Source of the DNA: Xenopus tropicalis
Taxonomy: Eukaryota > Chordata > Amphibia > Anura > Pipidae
DNA: 64,000 bases
Reading direction: 5' to 3'
Assembly (NCBI RefSeq): GCF_000004195.4
Contig: NC_030680.2
Location: 1,242,964-1,306,963, forward strand
Shown: positions 45,501 to 52,124 of the stretch, in pieces
Position numbering within the stretch: position 1 is the stretch's first letter
Layout of the letters: each line of letters starts with the position of its first letter
The notes under the pieces: generated by a model
The model's database searches: none
What the model was told of the DNA's origin: nothing
What the model saw: only the letters and a program-made list of their open reading frames with translations
Made by a program: the position numbers and the translations under genes

Positions 45501-45614
45501 GCCCAGACACAATATAGAGGCCTGGGTTACACAGATCAGTAGAAATAAAATCTTACCTGTTCCTGTGAGGGAGAGAGAGATCAGTAGGAACCAGGAGAGG
45601 CTGGGGGGCCCCAT
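21183..45614 (-). CDS. Gene 2: B7-H6-like receptor with seven post-membrane Ig exons
   Basis: Gene model on the minus strand: join(45557-45614, 42723-43070, 37669-37992, 35806-35913, 35118-35576, 34088-34450, 31924-32229, 28514-28825, 26593-26892, 26173-26478, 21183-21541). The order is signal, V, C1, transmembrane, then Ig1 to Ig7. Exon lengths sum to 3243 bp, an open frame of 1080 residues plus stop. All internal exons are phase 1-1 with GT-AG borders. V-C1-TM points to a B7-H6/NCR3LG1-like surface ligand. The Ig1-Ig7 array after the stop-transfer segment is predicted cytosolic, unless the transmembrane exon is skipped, which would give a secreted form. Gene 3 repeats most of the same array order, so it is not a chance assembly. 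The last exon's end is uncertain. Confidence 0.75.
21946..25660 (+). repeat. 27-bp minisatellite in the gene 2 Ig6-Ig7 intron (about 137 units)
   Basis: The unit is TATGTCACTCTATTGGGGGG plus ACCCAGG, with G-run length 5-10, ACCTGGG/ACCCGGG variants and TTGGAGGGGGG variants. Since 27 is divisible by three and no frame of the unit has a stop, open frames run up to 1250 residues; these are artefacts. The block order around 23466, 24181 and 24840 suggests higher-order copying of about 0.7 kb. Confidence 0.97.
25661..26172. other. Gene 2 intron remainder, no feature seen
   Basis: Unique-looking sequence between the 27-bp array and the Ig6 exon. The minus-strand open frame at 25618-25941 has no Ig features or splice support. 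Confidence 0.35.
26173..26478 (-). CDS. Gene 2 Ig6 exon
   Basis: The acceptor is CTTCTCTTCCAG and the donor GTAAGA; 306 bp, phase 1-1. It begins DVPPTLSEITASPGE. The B-strand cysteine is replaced by valine (TTLSVTISGF); the core Trp (LQVRWYNSF) and the F-strand Cys (SIRCEVIANRE) are present, and an extra Cys pair occurs (LYCCTSSV). It ends RRYQLPIG, resembling the end of Ig7. The exon is absent from gene 3, where a transposon-filled intron occupies the place. Confidence 0.82.
26508..26537 (+). repeat. Single inverted unit of the nearby 42-bp array
   Basis: TTAAGGGGAAGATGAGAAGA plus GAAAGGGGGT equals the reverse complement of 30 bp of the 42-bp unit of 27053-28407 with one mismatch. It lies inside the 114-bp intron between Ig5 and Ig6. 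Confidence 0.8.
26593..26892 (-). CDS. Gene 2 Ig5 exon
   Basis: The acceptor is CTTTATTTTAG and the donor GTAAGT; 300 bp, phase 1-1. It starts [19 protein letters not shown]. Both Ig cysteines ([10 protein letters not shown] and [10 protein letters not shown]) and the core Trp (ITAEWREG) are intact, and an NIS sequon occurs in KKNISLKL. Gene 3 has the same exon at 58735-59034 with identical length. The C1-like pattern suggests a folded domain. Confidence 0.87.
27053..28407 (+). repeat. 42-bp polypyrimidine array in the gene 2 Ig4-Ig5 intron (about 32 units)
   Basis: Units read CTTAACTCCCCCTGACACCC, then CCTTTCTCTTCTTATCTTCC, plus CC. In the sense (minus) strand the transcript would carry a long GA-rich tract. 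Minor variants (CTACGCC, TTCATCTTAACC) recur in blocks. Small minus-strand open frames (KIRRERGCQGEL) are artefacts of the unit. Confidence 0.96.
28514..28825 (-). CDS. Gene 2 Ig4 exon
   Basis: The acceptor is TTTATATTACAG and the donor GTATTT; 312 bp, phase 1-1, the same length in gene 3. It starts [17 protein letters not shown]. The B-strand Cys ([11 protein letters not shown]) and core Trp (LKIRWYRG) are present. The F-strand Cys is missing: TEFHMEIIHN has Met there, and gene 3 has Leu. The exon's first bases, TAAGTGAG, overlap a donor-like CA|GTAAGT, and a perfect GGTAAGTG lies about 14 bases in. Confidence 0.83.
28868..31815 (+). repeat. 133-bp tandem array in the gene 2 Ig3-Ig4 intron (about 22 units)
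   Basis: Unit starts GAACTCTGAGTATCACTCAT recur exactly 133 bp apart (29005, 29138, 29271 and so on). The copies are nearly identical. A four-G variant recurs every 399 bp (30760, 31159, 31558), a three-unit higher-order period. Each unit has CATATAAAGG. Confidence 0.97.
31924..32229 (-). CDS. Gene 2 Ig3 exon
   Basis: The acceptor is GTATATTTAG and the donor GTAAGT; 306 bp, phase 1-1. It starts [20 protein letters not shown]. The C1-like core is complete: [20 protein letters not shown] and [11 protein letters not shown], plus an extra Cys in [10 protein letters not shown]. It is the best conserved of the array domains between genes 2 and 3, with about ten differences by eye. Confidence 0.88.
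32283..32665 (+). repeat. Interspersed repeat B copy
   Basis: It runs from GATGCTGCCCCACTGCGCCC to GGGGGATTCTTTTGCATTTT, as in the 58166 and 38487 copies, and lies about 50 bp upstream of the Ig3 acceptor on the gene strand. Its open frames are shared by every copy and are not genes. Confidence 0.75.
32680..34062 (+). repeat. 87/93-bp tandem array in the gene 2 Ig2-Ig3 intron (about 16 units)
   Basis: The unit contains TTGTACATCAGTCAGGGACC, CTATACTCCTGCACCCCCAA and GATAATGATCTGTATCTCAC. An extra ATATTG gives the 93-bp form. Both lengths are multiples of three, so long false frames occur on both strands. The order of 87- and 93-bp units repeats after 33540, suggesting block duplication. Confidence 0.95.
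34088..34450 (-). CDS. Gene 2 Ig2 exon
   Basis: The acceptor is TTTCTTTCTATAG and the donor GTATTT; 363 bp, phase 1-1. It starts VPPTISDIVPPLRILNEE. The Ig core is [20 protein letters not shown] and AKYICRTYHYATG, with both cysteines and the Trp. The stretch between them (KYSHQMLETEHGEHSNAF) differs strongly in sequence and length from gene 3, whose exon is 384 bp. Confidence 0.87.
34640..34720 (-). repeat. Fragment of interspersed repeat A
   Basis: CGACTCAACCAAACGTTACT and GCTGTTGCTGGACTACAAAC match the 47160 copy; the rest is lost. Confidence 0.5.
34905..34995 (+). repeat. 10-bp microsatellite AGTAACCGAT
   Basis: About eight exact TAGTAACCGA units followed by decayed TAGTAACTGATAATAACTGA, in the Ig1-Ig2 intron of gene 2. 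Confidence 0.95.
35118..35576 (-). CDS. Gene 2 Ig1 exon (first after the membrane)
   Basis: The acceptor is TTTGTTACTTTACAG and the donor GTAAGT; 459 bp, phase 1-1, longer than a normal Ig exon. It starts [20 protein letters not shown]. It has [14 protein letters not shown] (B-strand Cys) but no core Trp at the usual place (IRITLCLQRKG) and no F-strand Cys ([13 protein letters not shown]). About 60 residues between the strands vary greatly from gene 3, while both ends are almost identical. It follows the transmembrane exon after only 229 bp. Confidence 0.83.
35806..35913 (-). CDS. Gene 2 transmembrane exon
   Basis: The acceptor is GTCCTTACAG and the donor GTAAGA; 108 bp, phase 1-1. It encodes a proline-rich stalk (EPPPEDKTTAP), about 20 hydrophobic residues (VVITVCVLLITLGLCYFLYL), and KFLKK as stop-transfer. 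Because the exon is frame-neutral, skipping it joins C1 directly to Ig1. It differs from the gene 1 segment in sequence but not in design. Confidence 0.85.
35914..36662. other. Gene 2 intron 3, AT-rich tract
   Basis: A TATATATA/T-rich microsatellite at 36001-36058; otherwise no feature seen between the transmembrane exon and the 22-bp array. Confidence 0.5.
36663..37615 (+). repeat. 22-bp minisatellite CTACTGCACCCCCACTGTCC (about 43 units)
   Basis: The unit is TCCGACTACTGCACCCCCAC plus TG, in the C1-transmembrane intron of gene 2. Variants include TCCAACT, CCCCCCC and AATGTTGG. It generates a 334-residue false frame (TAPPLSDYCTPTVRLLHPHC). Confidence 0.95.
37669..37992 (-). CDS. Gene 2 C1-set Ig exon
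   Basis: The acceptor is CTTTTTACAG and the donor GTCAGT; 324 bp, phase 1-1. The C1 pattern is VQCTIGGFYPKDIKIKWVKR and GRRYLCVIEHRSL, with both cysteines and the Trp. An NVT sequon occurs in FNVTSHL. About 80 percent identical by eye to the gene 1 C1 exon. Extracellular, membrane-proximal. Confidence 0.9.
37993..38486. other. Gene 2 intron 2, no feature seen
   Basis: Unique-looking intron sequence between the C1 exon and the first repeat; the minus-strand open frame beyond the C1 acceptor is intronic read-through. Confidence 0.4.
38487..38750 (+). mobile_element. Interspersed repeat B copy with TTAA end
   Basis: It starts TTTAAAGGGGATATAAACCC, then CATGATGCTGCCCCACTGCG, and runs to TGGCATTTTTCCCGTCATTA, then breaks into the 49-bp array. 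This copy shows the TTAA-type end best. Confidence 0.68.
38820..42375 (+). repeat. About 49-bp array (diverged 24/25-bp dimers) in the gene 2 V-C1 intron
   Basis: Alternating halves AACTGACTCCGGCACAAACA and AACTGACTCTGGCACAAAAT, joined by AAATA or CAAATA, about 73 dimer units. A long block recurs exactly 758 bp apart (39690 and 40448). Units decay toward the right end (42000-42375). Confidence 0.95.
42376..42722. other. Gene 2 intron 2 start, no feature seen
   Basis: AT-rich intron sequence between the 49-bp array and the V exon donor. No exon or known repeat recognised. Confidence 0.4.
42723..43070 (-). CDS. Gene 2 V-set Ig exon
   Basis: The acceptor is TTACCCTTTAG and the donor GTAAGT; 348 bp, phase 1-1. 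The landmarks are FIPCTVTDYGAG, LLSVEWKLK, an NGS sequon in LNGSEEQ, TRPGSYI, VGLHLPRVQFTDEGEYTC and TPNKAVG. The RPG, LHLP, GEYTC and TPxKAxG motifs fall in the same order as in B7-H6, as far as I remember that sequence. Outer ectodomain. Confidence 0.9.
43312..43558 (+). mobile_element. hAT-like MITE with 8-bp target duplication
   Basis: Ends CAGGGTCAGACT and AGTCTGACCCTG are perfect 12-bp inverted repeats. The flanks TCTGTGTG and TCCGTGTG match at 7 of 8 bases, fitting an 8-bp hAT target duplication. GC-rich interior without coding. It lies in gene 2 intron 1. Confidence 0.78.
43559..44025. other. Gene 2 intron 1, no feature seen
   Basis: T-rich unique-looking sequence between the MITE and the 104-bp array. 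Confidence 0.4.
44026..45410 (+). repeat. 104-bp tandem array in gene 2 intron 1 (about 13 units)
   Basis: The unit contains TCACTAGATACTCAGTATTA, CAGAGCCGCACAGTGTTACC and CTATAACCAATAAAGCTGGG. Spacing is 104 bp (44125, 44229). Copies are highly alike. Each plus-strand unit has CCAATAAAG, a polyadenylation-like word antisense to the gene. Confidence 0.96.
45557..45614 (-). CDS. Gene 2 signal-peptide exon
   Basis: The ATG at 45614 opens MGPPSLSWFLLISLSLTGTG; the donor is GTAAGA and the exon ends in phase 1 after 58 bp. A short hydrophobic core (WFLLISLSL) followed by TGTG suits signal peptidase cleavage. No other in-frame ATG competes. A shared IRF-like motif lies 121 bp upstream. Confidence 0.82.
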
Positions 45615-46371
45615 ACTGAGGGGCAGTGCAGCCTGGGGGGGGCTTATCCCTCATGTTATAAAGCCCTCACGGGGGCCATTTCCTTATTGGAAGGATATTT
45701 CTGTCACGGTGACTCCCTGTTCTGCTCTGAGACAGGAATTTACTTTCAGTTTGTTGGGGGAGGGGCTACGAGACACAGGAACTCCCAGCACCCCCGGCTC
45801 TGAGCTCTGTATCAGGCCCTCAGGCACATTCCTGGCACTGAAAGGGTTATTAGGATTCCCGGCAACTGGGCCAGCGCCAATGGGCTCTGCAGGGAGTGGG
45901 GGGCAATACAGGGGTCCCTCCTGTAGGAAGGGCAGTTGTACTATACACAGAGTAGCGACTGGCACAGGGCACATTATACAGGAAATACAGGTTCTATTAT
46001 AGACCAGTATCTGTCTAAATGGCATCTGGGTGTCTCATTCCTTCCCTCTGTGTCACTCACACCAACGGGAGATCAGGGGGCTGATATTTTGGGGTTCAGC
46101 ACAGACTGGCCGGGGGGGGGTGATTAATCAGCTCTTAAATATTCCCCTAAATATGTAACAGATAAGAAATGCCCAACTTTGTGTAACAGGTCACAATAAT
46201 TAGTCATTGAGAGAGACTCTGATTAAGTGACATGTGACAGTCGTAGCGAGAGTGTCAGAGTGAGACACAAACAGTCATGTGATCGCAGGCATAGTAACTA
46301 GAGTATCAGTGTTAGTAACTGCAATGTAACTTACACACCCCTAGTTGCTAAGGGGAATAATCCCTATATAC
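45615..46371. other. 5' flank of gene 2
   Basis: Presumed promoter region. It contains the shared motif at 45735-45748. I do not see a convincing TATA box at a normal distance, and the open frames on either strand lack support. Confidence 0.4.
45735..45748 (-). promoter_or_regulatory. IRF-like element upstream of gene 2
   Basis: On the minus strand this is TGAAAGTAAATTCC, identical to the element above gene 1 although the surrounding sequence has diverged. It is preceded by AACAAAC here and CAAAAG there. GAAAGTAAA resembles an IRF half-site. The function is inferred from conservation and position. Confidence 0.5.
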
Positions 46372-46535
46372 CAGTGCTCCCCAACCTCCCTAATGCTGCG
46401 ACCCTTTGATACAGTTCCTCGTGTTGTGGTGACCCCCAAACATAAAATTATTATTATTCCTAAGACCATCAGAAATATGTGTGAAAGGGTTATTCACCCA
46501 CAAAGGGGTCGGGACCCACAGGTTGAGAACCACTG
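46372..46535 (+). mobile_element. hAT-Charlie-like MITE
   Basis: It starts CAGTGCTCCCCAACCT and ends GGTTGAGAACCACTG, the typical hAT-Charlie termini (CAGTGGTTCTCAACC). The flanks CTATATAC and CTGTATAG match at 6 of 8. Interior GTGGTGACCCCCAAACATAA and GGGTCGGGACCCACAG are familiar from related vertebrate elements. Non-coding. Confidence 0.8.
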
Positions 46536-46734
46536 CTGTATAGTAAGGAGAGAAGGGAGATGTAACATATAATGAGTGATCTGGGCTTGTCCGGGGGAAG
46601 TTGGTGGATCTTTACTCACCATTTGGCCATTAAAGCCGTGGGTCAAACTGGGCCAGTCCGATTATATGGCCCCCAAGGCCAATGACCAAATAATAATGCG
46701 GCCTACCGAGACCAACTGTGAACTGCATCAGTGA

Positions 46735-47110
46735 ATTAACTGGGTAGTTAAGCTTTTAGAATATCTTATTCCTAGTAACTTTGCAGTTGGTCTTCATTAT
46801 TCATTTTTTATAGTTTTTGAATTATTTGCCTTCCTCTGTTGCCTCCTTCCAGCTTTCAAATGGGGGTCACTGACCCCAGCAGCCAAATTCTATTGCTCTG
46901 TGAGGCTCCAGTTTTAATCTTTATATCCAGACCCTCTCCTACTCATTTTCCAGTCTCTCATTCACATAATTGCCTGGTTGCTATGGTATATATGCCCTAG
47001 CAACCAGGTAGCTGCTAAAAATACTAAACTGGAGAGCTGCTGAACAAAAAGCTTTATAGCAGAAAACCCCCAAAAATAAAGAATGAAGACCATCTGCAAA
47101 ATGTCTCAGA
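46735..47110 (+). repeat. Interspersed repeat C, long copy
   Basis: It contains CTTTCAAATGGGGGTCACTG, CCTAGCAACCAGGTAGCTGC and GACCATCTGCAAAATGTCTC, words I associate with a very common Xenopus repeat. A shorter copy is at 8705-8880. Confidence 0.65.
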
Positions 47111-47159
47111 ATATCACTGTCTATATCGTACTGACAATTAATATAAAGATAAACAACTT

Positions 47160-47345
47160 CATAAAAGGGAAACTAAACCCTGCGGCACAGCGCGGCTCAA
47201 CCCAACGTTACTCAGCTGTTGCCGGACTACAAATCCCAGAATAATATAACATATAATGAAGGGTGAGGCATGCTGGGAGCTGTAGTCCAGCAACATCAGG
47301 GTTGTATTCTTAAAGCAATATTGTCCAATAAAACTTTTCCCCAAA
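47160..47345 (-). mobile_element. Interspersed repeat A copy
   Basis: It starts AAAAGGGAAACTAAACCCTG, then CGGCACAGCGCGGCTCAACC, and continues as in the other A copies. It is the reverse of the 58425-58616 copy. Confidence 0.75.
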
Positions 47346-47446
47346 ACTCCACAGCCAGTGACTGCCTACCCCTAGTTCCGGCCAAGCACAGGAGACTGGT
47401 ACAATGTCGGCCATACTAACTCCTTGCTGGGGGGAAAGGATACAAC

Positions 47447-47492
<46 letters not shown>

Positions 47493-47958
47493 TTGTAAAG
47501 CGCTTTTCTCCCATGGGACCCAAAGCGCATACTTCTTATCTCCAAGAATAAAGTGACAAATTCCACAAGTATAAATATATACTGGGTTCCCCTAACCTAC
47601 CTGTGGAGACAAAACTGGATTTTTCCCATCCATCTCTGCATATGGACATATGGACCAATTTGGACCATACTGCTCACCAACTGGGTAATATCAATCCTGA
47701 TGGAAAATTTCTATTGGTCAGGGAAAGAGCGGAGCAGGAGTGGTCTGTTATGAATGATTATTGGGTCAGTCGGCCCCAACAAGGGGAACAACAGAAAGGA
47801 AGTCAGCCAATTGGTTGCCTTGTTGTACATTGACTTTTTGTTTAGCCTATGGACAAAATGGCTGCATACCATGTGGATGGCCCCCATCCTACTGACTATA
47901 CAAGGTAATGATTTTATTTGCCCAAAAGACAAAATTTTCATTCTAACCTTATAAGTTC
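47346..47958. other. Intergenic with a CAA microsatellite
   Basis: (CAA)n at 47443-47490 gives a false polyleucine frame on the minus strand. The following TTTGTAAAGCGCTTTTCTCC may be the 3' end of a SINE or LINE that I cannot name. No gene seen. Confidence 0.45.
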
Positions 47959-48200
47959 CTTAAAGGGACACTAAAGCCTAAAAAAAAATATGGCTAGAAA
48001 TGTTTAGCTGTGGGGTTTAAGCCCCTGTACCAGCCCAACAGCACCAAAGCTCTATAGAAATAAAGCCCCATGCCCCTGAAGATGCCCACAGTAACTCTCC
48101 ATCTTTTGCCCAACTACTGCACATGCTCAGTCTGCTCTTGGTCTCTCTGTATATAATATAGTGATATATGCACCTTATGGTCTCCCCAATGTACAGAGCA
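47959..48200 (+). mobile_element. TTAA-type frog MITE fragment
   Basis: It starts TTAAAGGGACACTAAAGCCT, a terminal sequence common to frog TTAA-targeting MITEs. The other end is not clear. Non-coding. A short block at about 48248-48290 (GTTTATGAAGCAGTTGCATG) also occurs at 7031. Confidence 0.5.
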
Positions 48201-48429
48201 TTATTGGCTTTAGTTGTGGGGATACAAACCAATCACTTCTGTCACAGTGTTTATGAAGCAGTTGCATGGGGGTGTGTGTGCATTACACACGGGGAGAGGC
48301 CAAACTGTGCCAGTAGGTGTATAGGCAGAACAACATGTACAGGGGAACCTCTGCACAAACACTATGTTCCTTCCCAGGATGCAAAGTGACTGACACTGAG
48401 CTCAGAGTTTGTGTCTCACTATAATAAAC

Positions 48430-48530
48430 AGGCTGTGTATGGCACCCCCAGTCTGTATGGAACCCCCAGGCTGTATGGCACCCCCAGGCTGCACGGCACC
48501 CCCGGTCTGTATGGCACCCCCTGTCTGCTC
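48430..48530 (+). repeat. Short 18-19-bp tandem repeat (5 units)
   Basis: Units of the form CTGTATGGCACCCCCAGG. No coding support. Confidence 0.7.
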
Positions 48531-48889
48531 AACAAACATCTGTTTTGGTCAAGGTTTTGATTGTGTTGTGACTCTCAGTATAAAGAAAGCATTTCTGTCT
48601 GATTATGCTTTGCTTGCTTTGCACCAACTATTAGGCAGGTGGGAAGTATTTTTTTTTATTTTTCTGGTTACCAAGGCAATTAAAGGCACCTGGATGATTG
48701 GAATACGCTTGTGTGCAGGCACATGTAGCTGATATCCACCAAAAAAACAAAAAACTTCATATTTATGGAGGATATCCTACATCTACATCTGAGCATACTT
48801 TCATTCAGGTGCAGGCACAGGTAAAACTGTATGGCGCTATTTTTGGCGAGCGTTTTTAAGCTTGCCGAAAATATTTGCCACGCAGGACT
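48531..48889. other. Intergenic, no feature seen
   Basis: Nothing recognised between the short repeat and the 71-bp array. Confidence 0.4.
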
Positions 48890-51800
48890 GTGATTGGTTA
48901 GTGTGTATGCATGATTAATAGTGAATAGGCGGAGACTAGAGGGAGAAGGCAGGGAGGGCTAGGATTGGTAAGTGTGTATGCATGATTAATAGTGAATAGG
49001 CGGAGACTAGAGGGAGAAGGCGGGCAGGGCTGGGATTGGTTAGTGTGTATGCATGATTAATAGTGAATAGGCGGAGACTAGAGGGAGAAGGCGGGCAGGG
49101 CTGGGATTGGTTAGTGTGTATGCATGATTAATAGTGAATAGGCAGAGACTAGAGGGAGAAGGCAGGCAGGGCTGGGATTGGTTAGTGTGTATGCATGATT
49201 AATAGTGAGTAGGCGGAGACTAGAGGGAGAAGGCAGGCAGGGCTGGGATTGGTTAGTGTGTATGCATGATTAATAGTGAATAGGCAGAGACTAGAGGGAG
49301 AAGGCAGGCAGGGCTGGGATTGGTTAGTGTGTATGCATGATTAATAGTGAATAGGCAGAGACTAGAGGGAGAAGGCAGGGAGGGCTGGGATTGGTTAGTG
49401 TGTATGCATGATTAATAGTGAATAGGCAGAGACTAGACGGAGAAGGCAGACAGGGCTGGGATTGGTTAGTGTGTATGCATGATTAATAGTGAATAGGCAG
49501 AGACTAGAGGGAGAAGGCAGGGAGGGCTGTGATTGGTTAGTGTGTATGCATGATTAATAGTGAATAGGCGGAGACTAGAGGGAGAAGGCAGGGAGGGCTG
49601 TGATTGGTTAGTGTGTATGCATGATTAATAGTGAATAGGTGGAGACTAGAGGGAGAAGGCAGGGAGGGCTGGGATTGGTTAGTGTGTATGCATGATTAAT
49701 AGTGCATAGGCAGTGACTAGAGGGAGAAGGCAGGGAGGGCTGTGATTGGTTAGTGTGAATAGGCAGAGACTAGAGGGAGAAGGCAGGGAGGGCTGTGATT
49801 GGTTAGTGTGTATGCATGATTAATAGTGAATAGGCGGAGACTAGAGGGAGAAGGCAGGCAGGGCTGTAATTGGTTAGTGTGTATGCATGATTAATAGTGA
49901 ATAGGCGGAGACTAGAGGGAGAAGGCAGGCAGGGCTGTGATTGGTTAGTGTGTATGCATGATTAATAGTGAATAGGCGGAGACTAGAGGGAGAAGGCAGG
50001 CAGGGCTGTGATTGGTTAGTGTGTATGCATGATTAATAGTGAATAGGCGGAGACTAGAGGGAGAAGGCAGGCAGGGCTGTGATTGGTTAGTACGTATGCA
50101 TGATTAATAGTGAATAGGCAGAGACTAGAGGGAGAAGGCAGGCAGGCCTGGGATTGGTTAGTGTGTATGCATGATTAATAGTGAATAGGAGGAGACTAGA
50201 GGGAGAAGGCAGGCAGGGCTGGGATTGGTTAGTGTGTATGCATGATTAATAGTGAATAGGCAGAGACTAGAGGGAGAAGGCGGGCAGGGCTGGGATTGGT
50301 TAGTGTGTATGCATGATTAATAGTGAATAGGCAGAGACTAGAGGGAGAAGGCAGGGCTGTGATTGGTTAGTGTGTATGCATGATTAATAGTGAGTAGGCG
50401 GAGACTAGAGGGGGAAGGCAGGGCTGGGATTGGTTAGTGTGTATGCATGATTAATAGTGAGTAGGCGGAGACTAGAGGGAGAAGGCAGGCAGGGCTGGGA
50501 TTGGTTAGTGTGTATGCATGATTAATAGTGAATAGGCAGAGACTAGAGGGAGAAGGCAGGCAGGGCTGTGATTGGTTAGTGTGTATGCATGATTAATAGT
50601 GAATAGGTGGAGACTACAGGGAGAAGGCAGGGAGGGCTGTGATTGGTTAGTGTGTATGCATGATTAATAGTGAATAGGCAGAGACTAGAGGGAGAAGGCA
50701 GGGAGGGCTGGGATTGGTTAGTGTGTATGCATGATTAATAGTGAATAGGCAGAGACTAGAGGGAGAAGGCAGGGAGGGCTGGGATTGGTTAGTGTGTATG
50801 CATGATTAATAGTGCATAGGCAGTGACTAGAGGGAGAAGGCAGGGAGGGCTGTGATTGGTTAGTGTGAATAGGCAGAGACTAGAGGGAGAAGGCAGGGAG
50901 AGCTGTGATTGGTTAGTGTGTATGTATGATTAATAGTGAATAGGCAGAGACTAGAGGGAGAAGGCAGGGAGGGCTGGGATTGGTTAGTGTGTATGCATGA
51001 TTAATAGTGAATAGGTGGAGACTAGAGGGAGAAGGCAGGGAGGGCTGTGATTGGTTAGTGTGTATGCATGATTAATAGTGAATAGGTGGAGACTAGAGGG
51101 AGAAGGCAGACAGGGCTGGGATTGGTTAGTGTGTATGCATGATTAATAGTGAATAGGCAGAGACTAGAGGGAGAAGGCAGGGAGGGCTGGGATTGGTTAG
51201 TGTGTATGCATGATTAATAGTGAATAGGCAGAGACTAGAGGGAGAAGGCAGGGAGGGCTGGGATTGGTTAGTGTGTATGCATGATTAATAGTGCATAGGC
51301 AGTGACTAGAGGGAGAAGGCAGGGAGGGCTGTGATTGGTTAGTGTGAATAGGCAGAGACTAGAGGGAGAAGGCAGGGAGAGCTGTGATTGGTTAGTGTGT
51401 ATGCATGATTAATAGTGAACAGGCGGAGACTAGAGGGAGAAGGCAGGCAGGGCTGTGATTGGTTAGTGTGTATGCATGATTAATAGTGAATAGGCGGAGA
51501 CTAGAGGGAGAAGGCAGGCAGGGCTGGGATTGGTTAGTGTGTATGCATGATTAATAGTGAATAGGCCGAGACTAGAGGGAGAAGGCAGGCAGGCCTGGGA
51601 TTGGTTAGTGTGTATGCATGATTAATAGTGAATAGGAGGAGACTAGAGGGAGAAGGCAGGCAGGGCTGGGATTGGTTAGTGTGTATGCATGATTAATAGT
51701 GAGTAGGCGGAGACTAGAGGGAGAAGGCAGGGCTGGGATTGGTTAGTGTGTATGCATGATTAATAGTGAGTAGGTGGAGACTAGAGGGGGAAGGCAGGGC

Positions 51801-51974
51801 TGGGATTGGTTAGTGTGTATGCATGATTAATAGTGAGTAGGCGGAGACTAGAGGGAGGAGGCAGGGCTGGGATTGGTTAATGTGTATGCATGATTAATAG
51901 TGAGTAGGCGGAGACTAGAGGGAGAAGGCAGGGCTGGGATTGGTTAGTGTGTATGCATGATTAATAGTGAATAG
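48890..51974 (+). repeat. 71-bp tandem array, left part (about 43 units)
   Basis: The unit includes GGCGGAGACTAGAGGGAGAA, GGGCTGGGATTGGTTAGTGT and ATGCATGATTAATAGTGAAT. Deletions (such as GTGTGAATAGGC) recur in blocks near 49750, 50865 and 51345, showing block duplication. The array continues at 55649 after an inserted CR1. Confidence 0.96.
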
Positions 51975-52124
51975 TTACATAGTTACATAGTTACATAGTT
52001 ACATAGGGTTGAAAAAAGACCATTGTCCATCAAGTTCAACCCATCCGAGTAAACCCAGCACACAACCTATACTAACCAATCTATACACTCACATACATAA
52101 ACTATATATATACAACCAGTAATA

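Noticed and set aside
35914..45614. Splitting gene 2 into two genes at the transmembrane exon
   Set aside because: Ig1 has no signal peptide or start context, is in matching phase, and lies only 229 bp from the transmembrane exon. I kept one gene but note the alternative.
45565..46025. Open frames on both strands upstream of gene 2
   Set aside because: No domain, splice or conservation support; they overlap the presumed promoter.
47372..47566. Possible transmembrane exon with a run of leucines
   Set aside because: The leucines come from a (CAA)n microsatellite read in reverse; no splice sites or family match.
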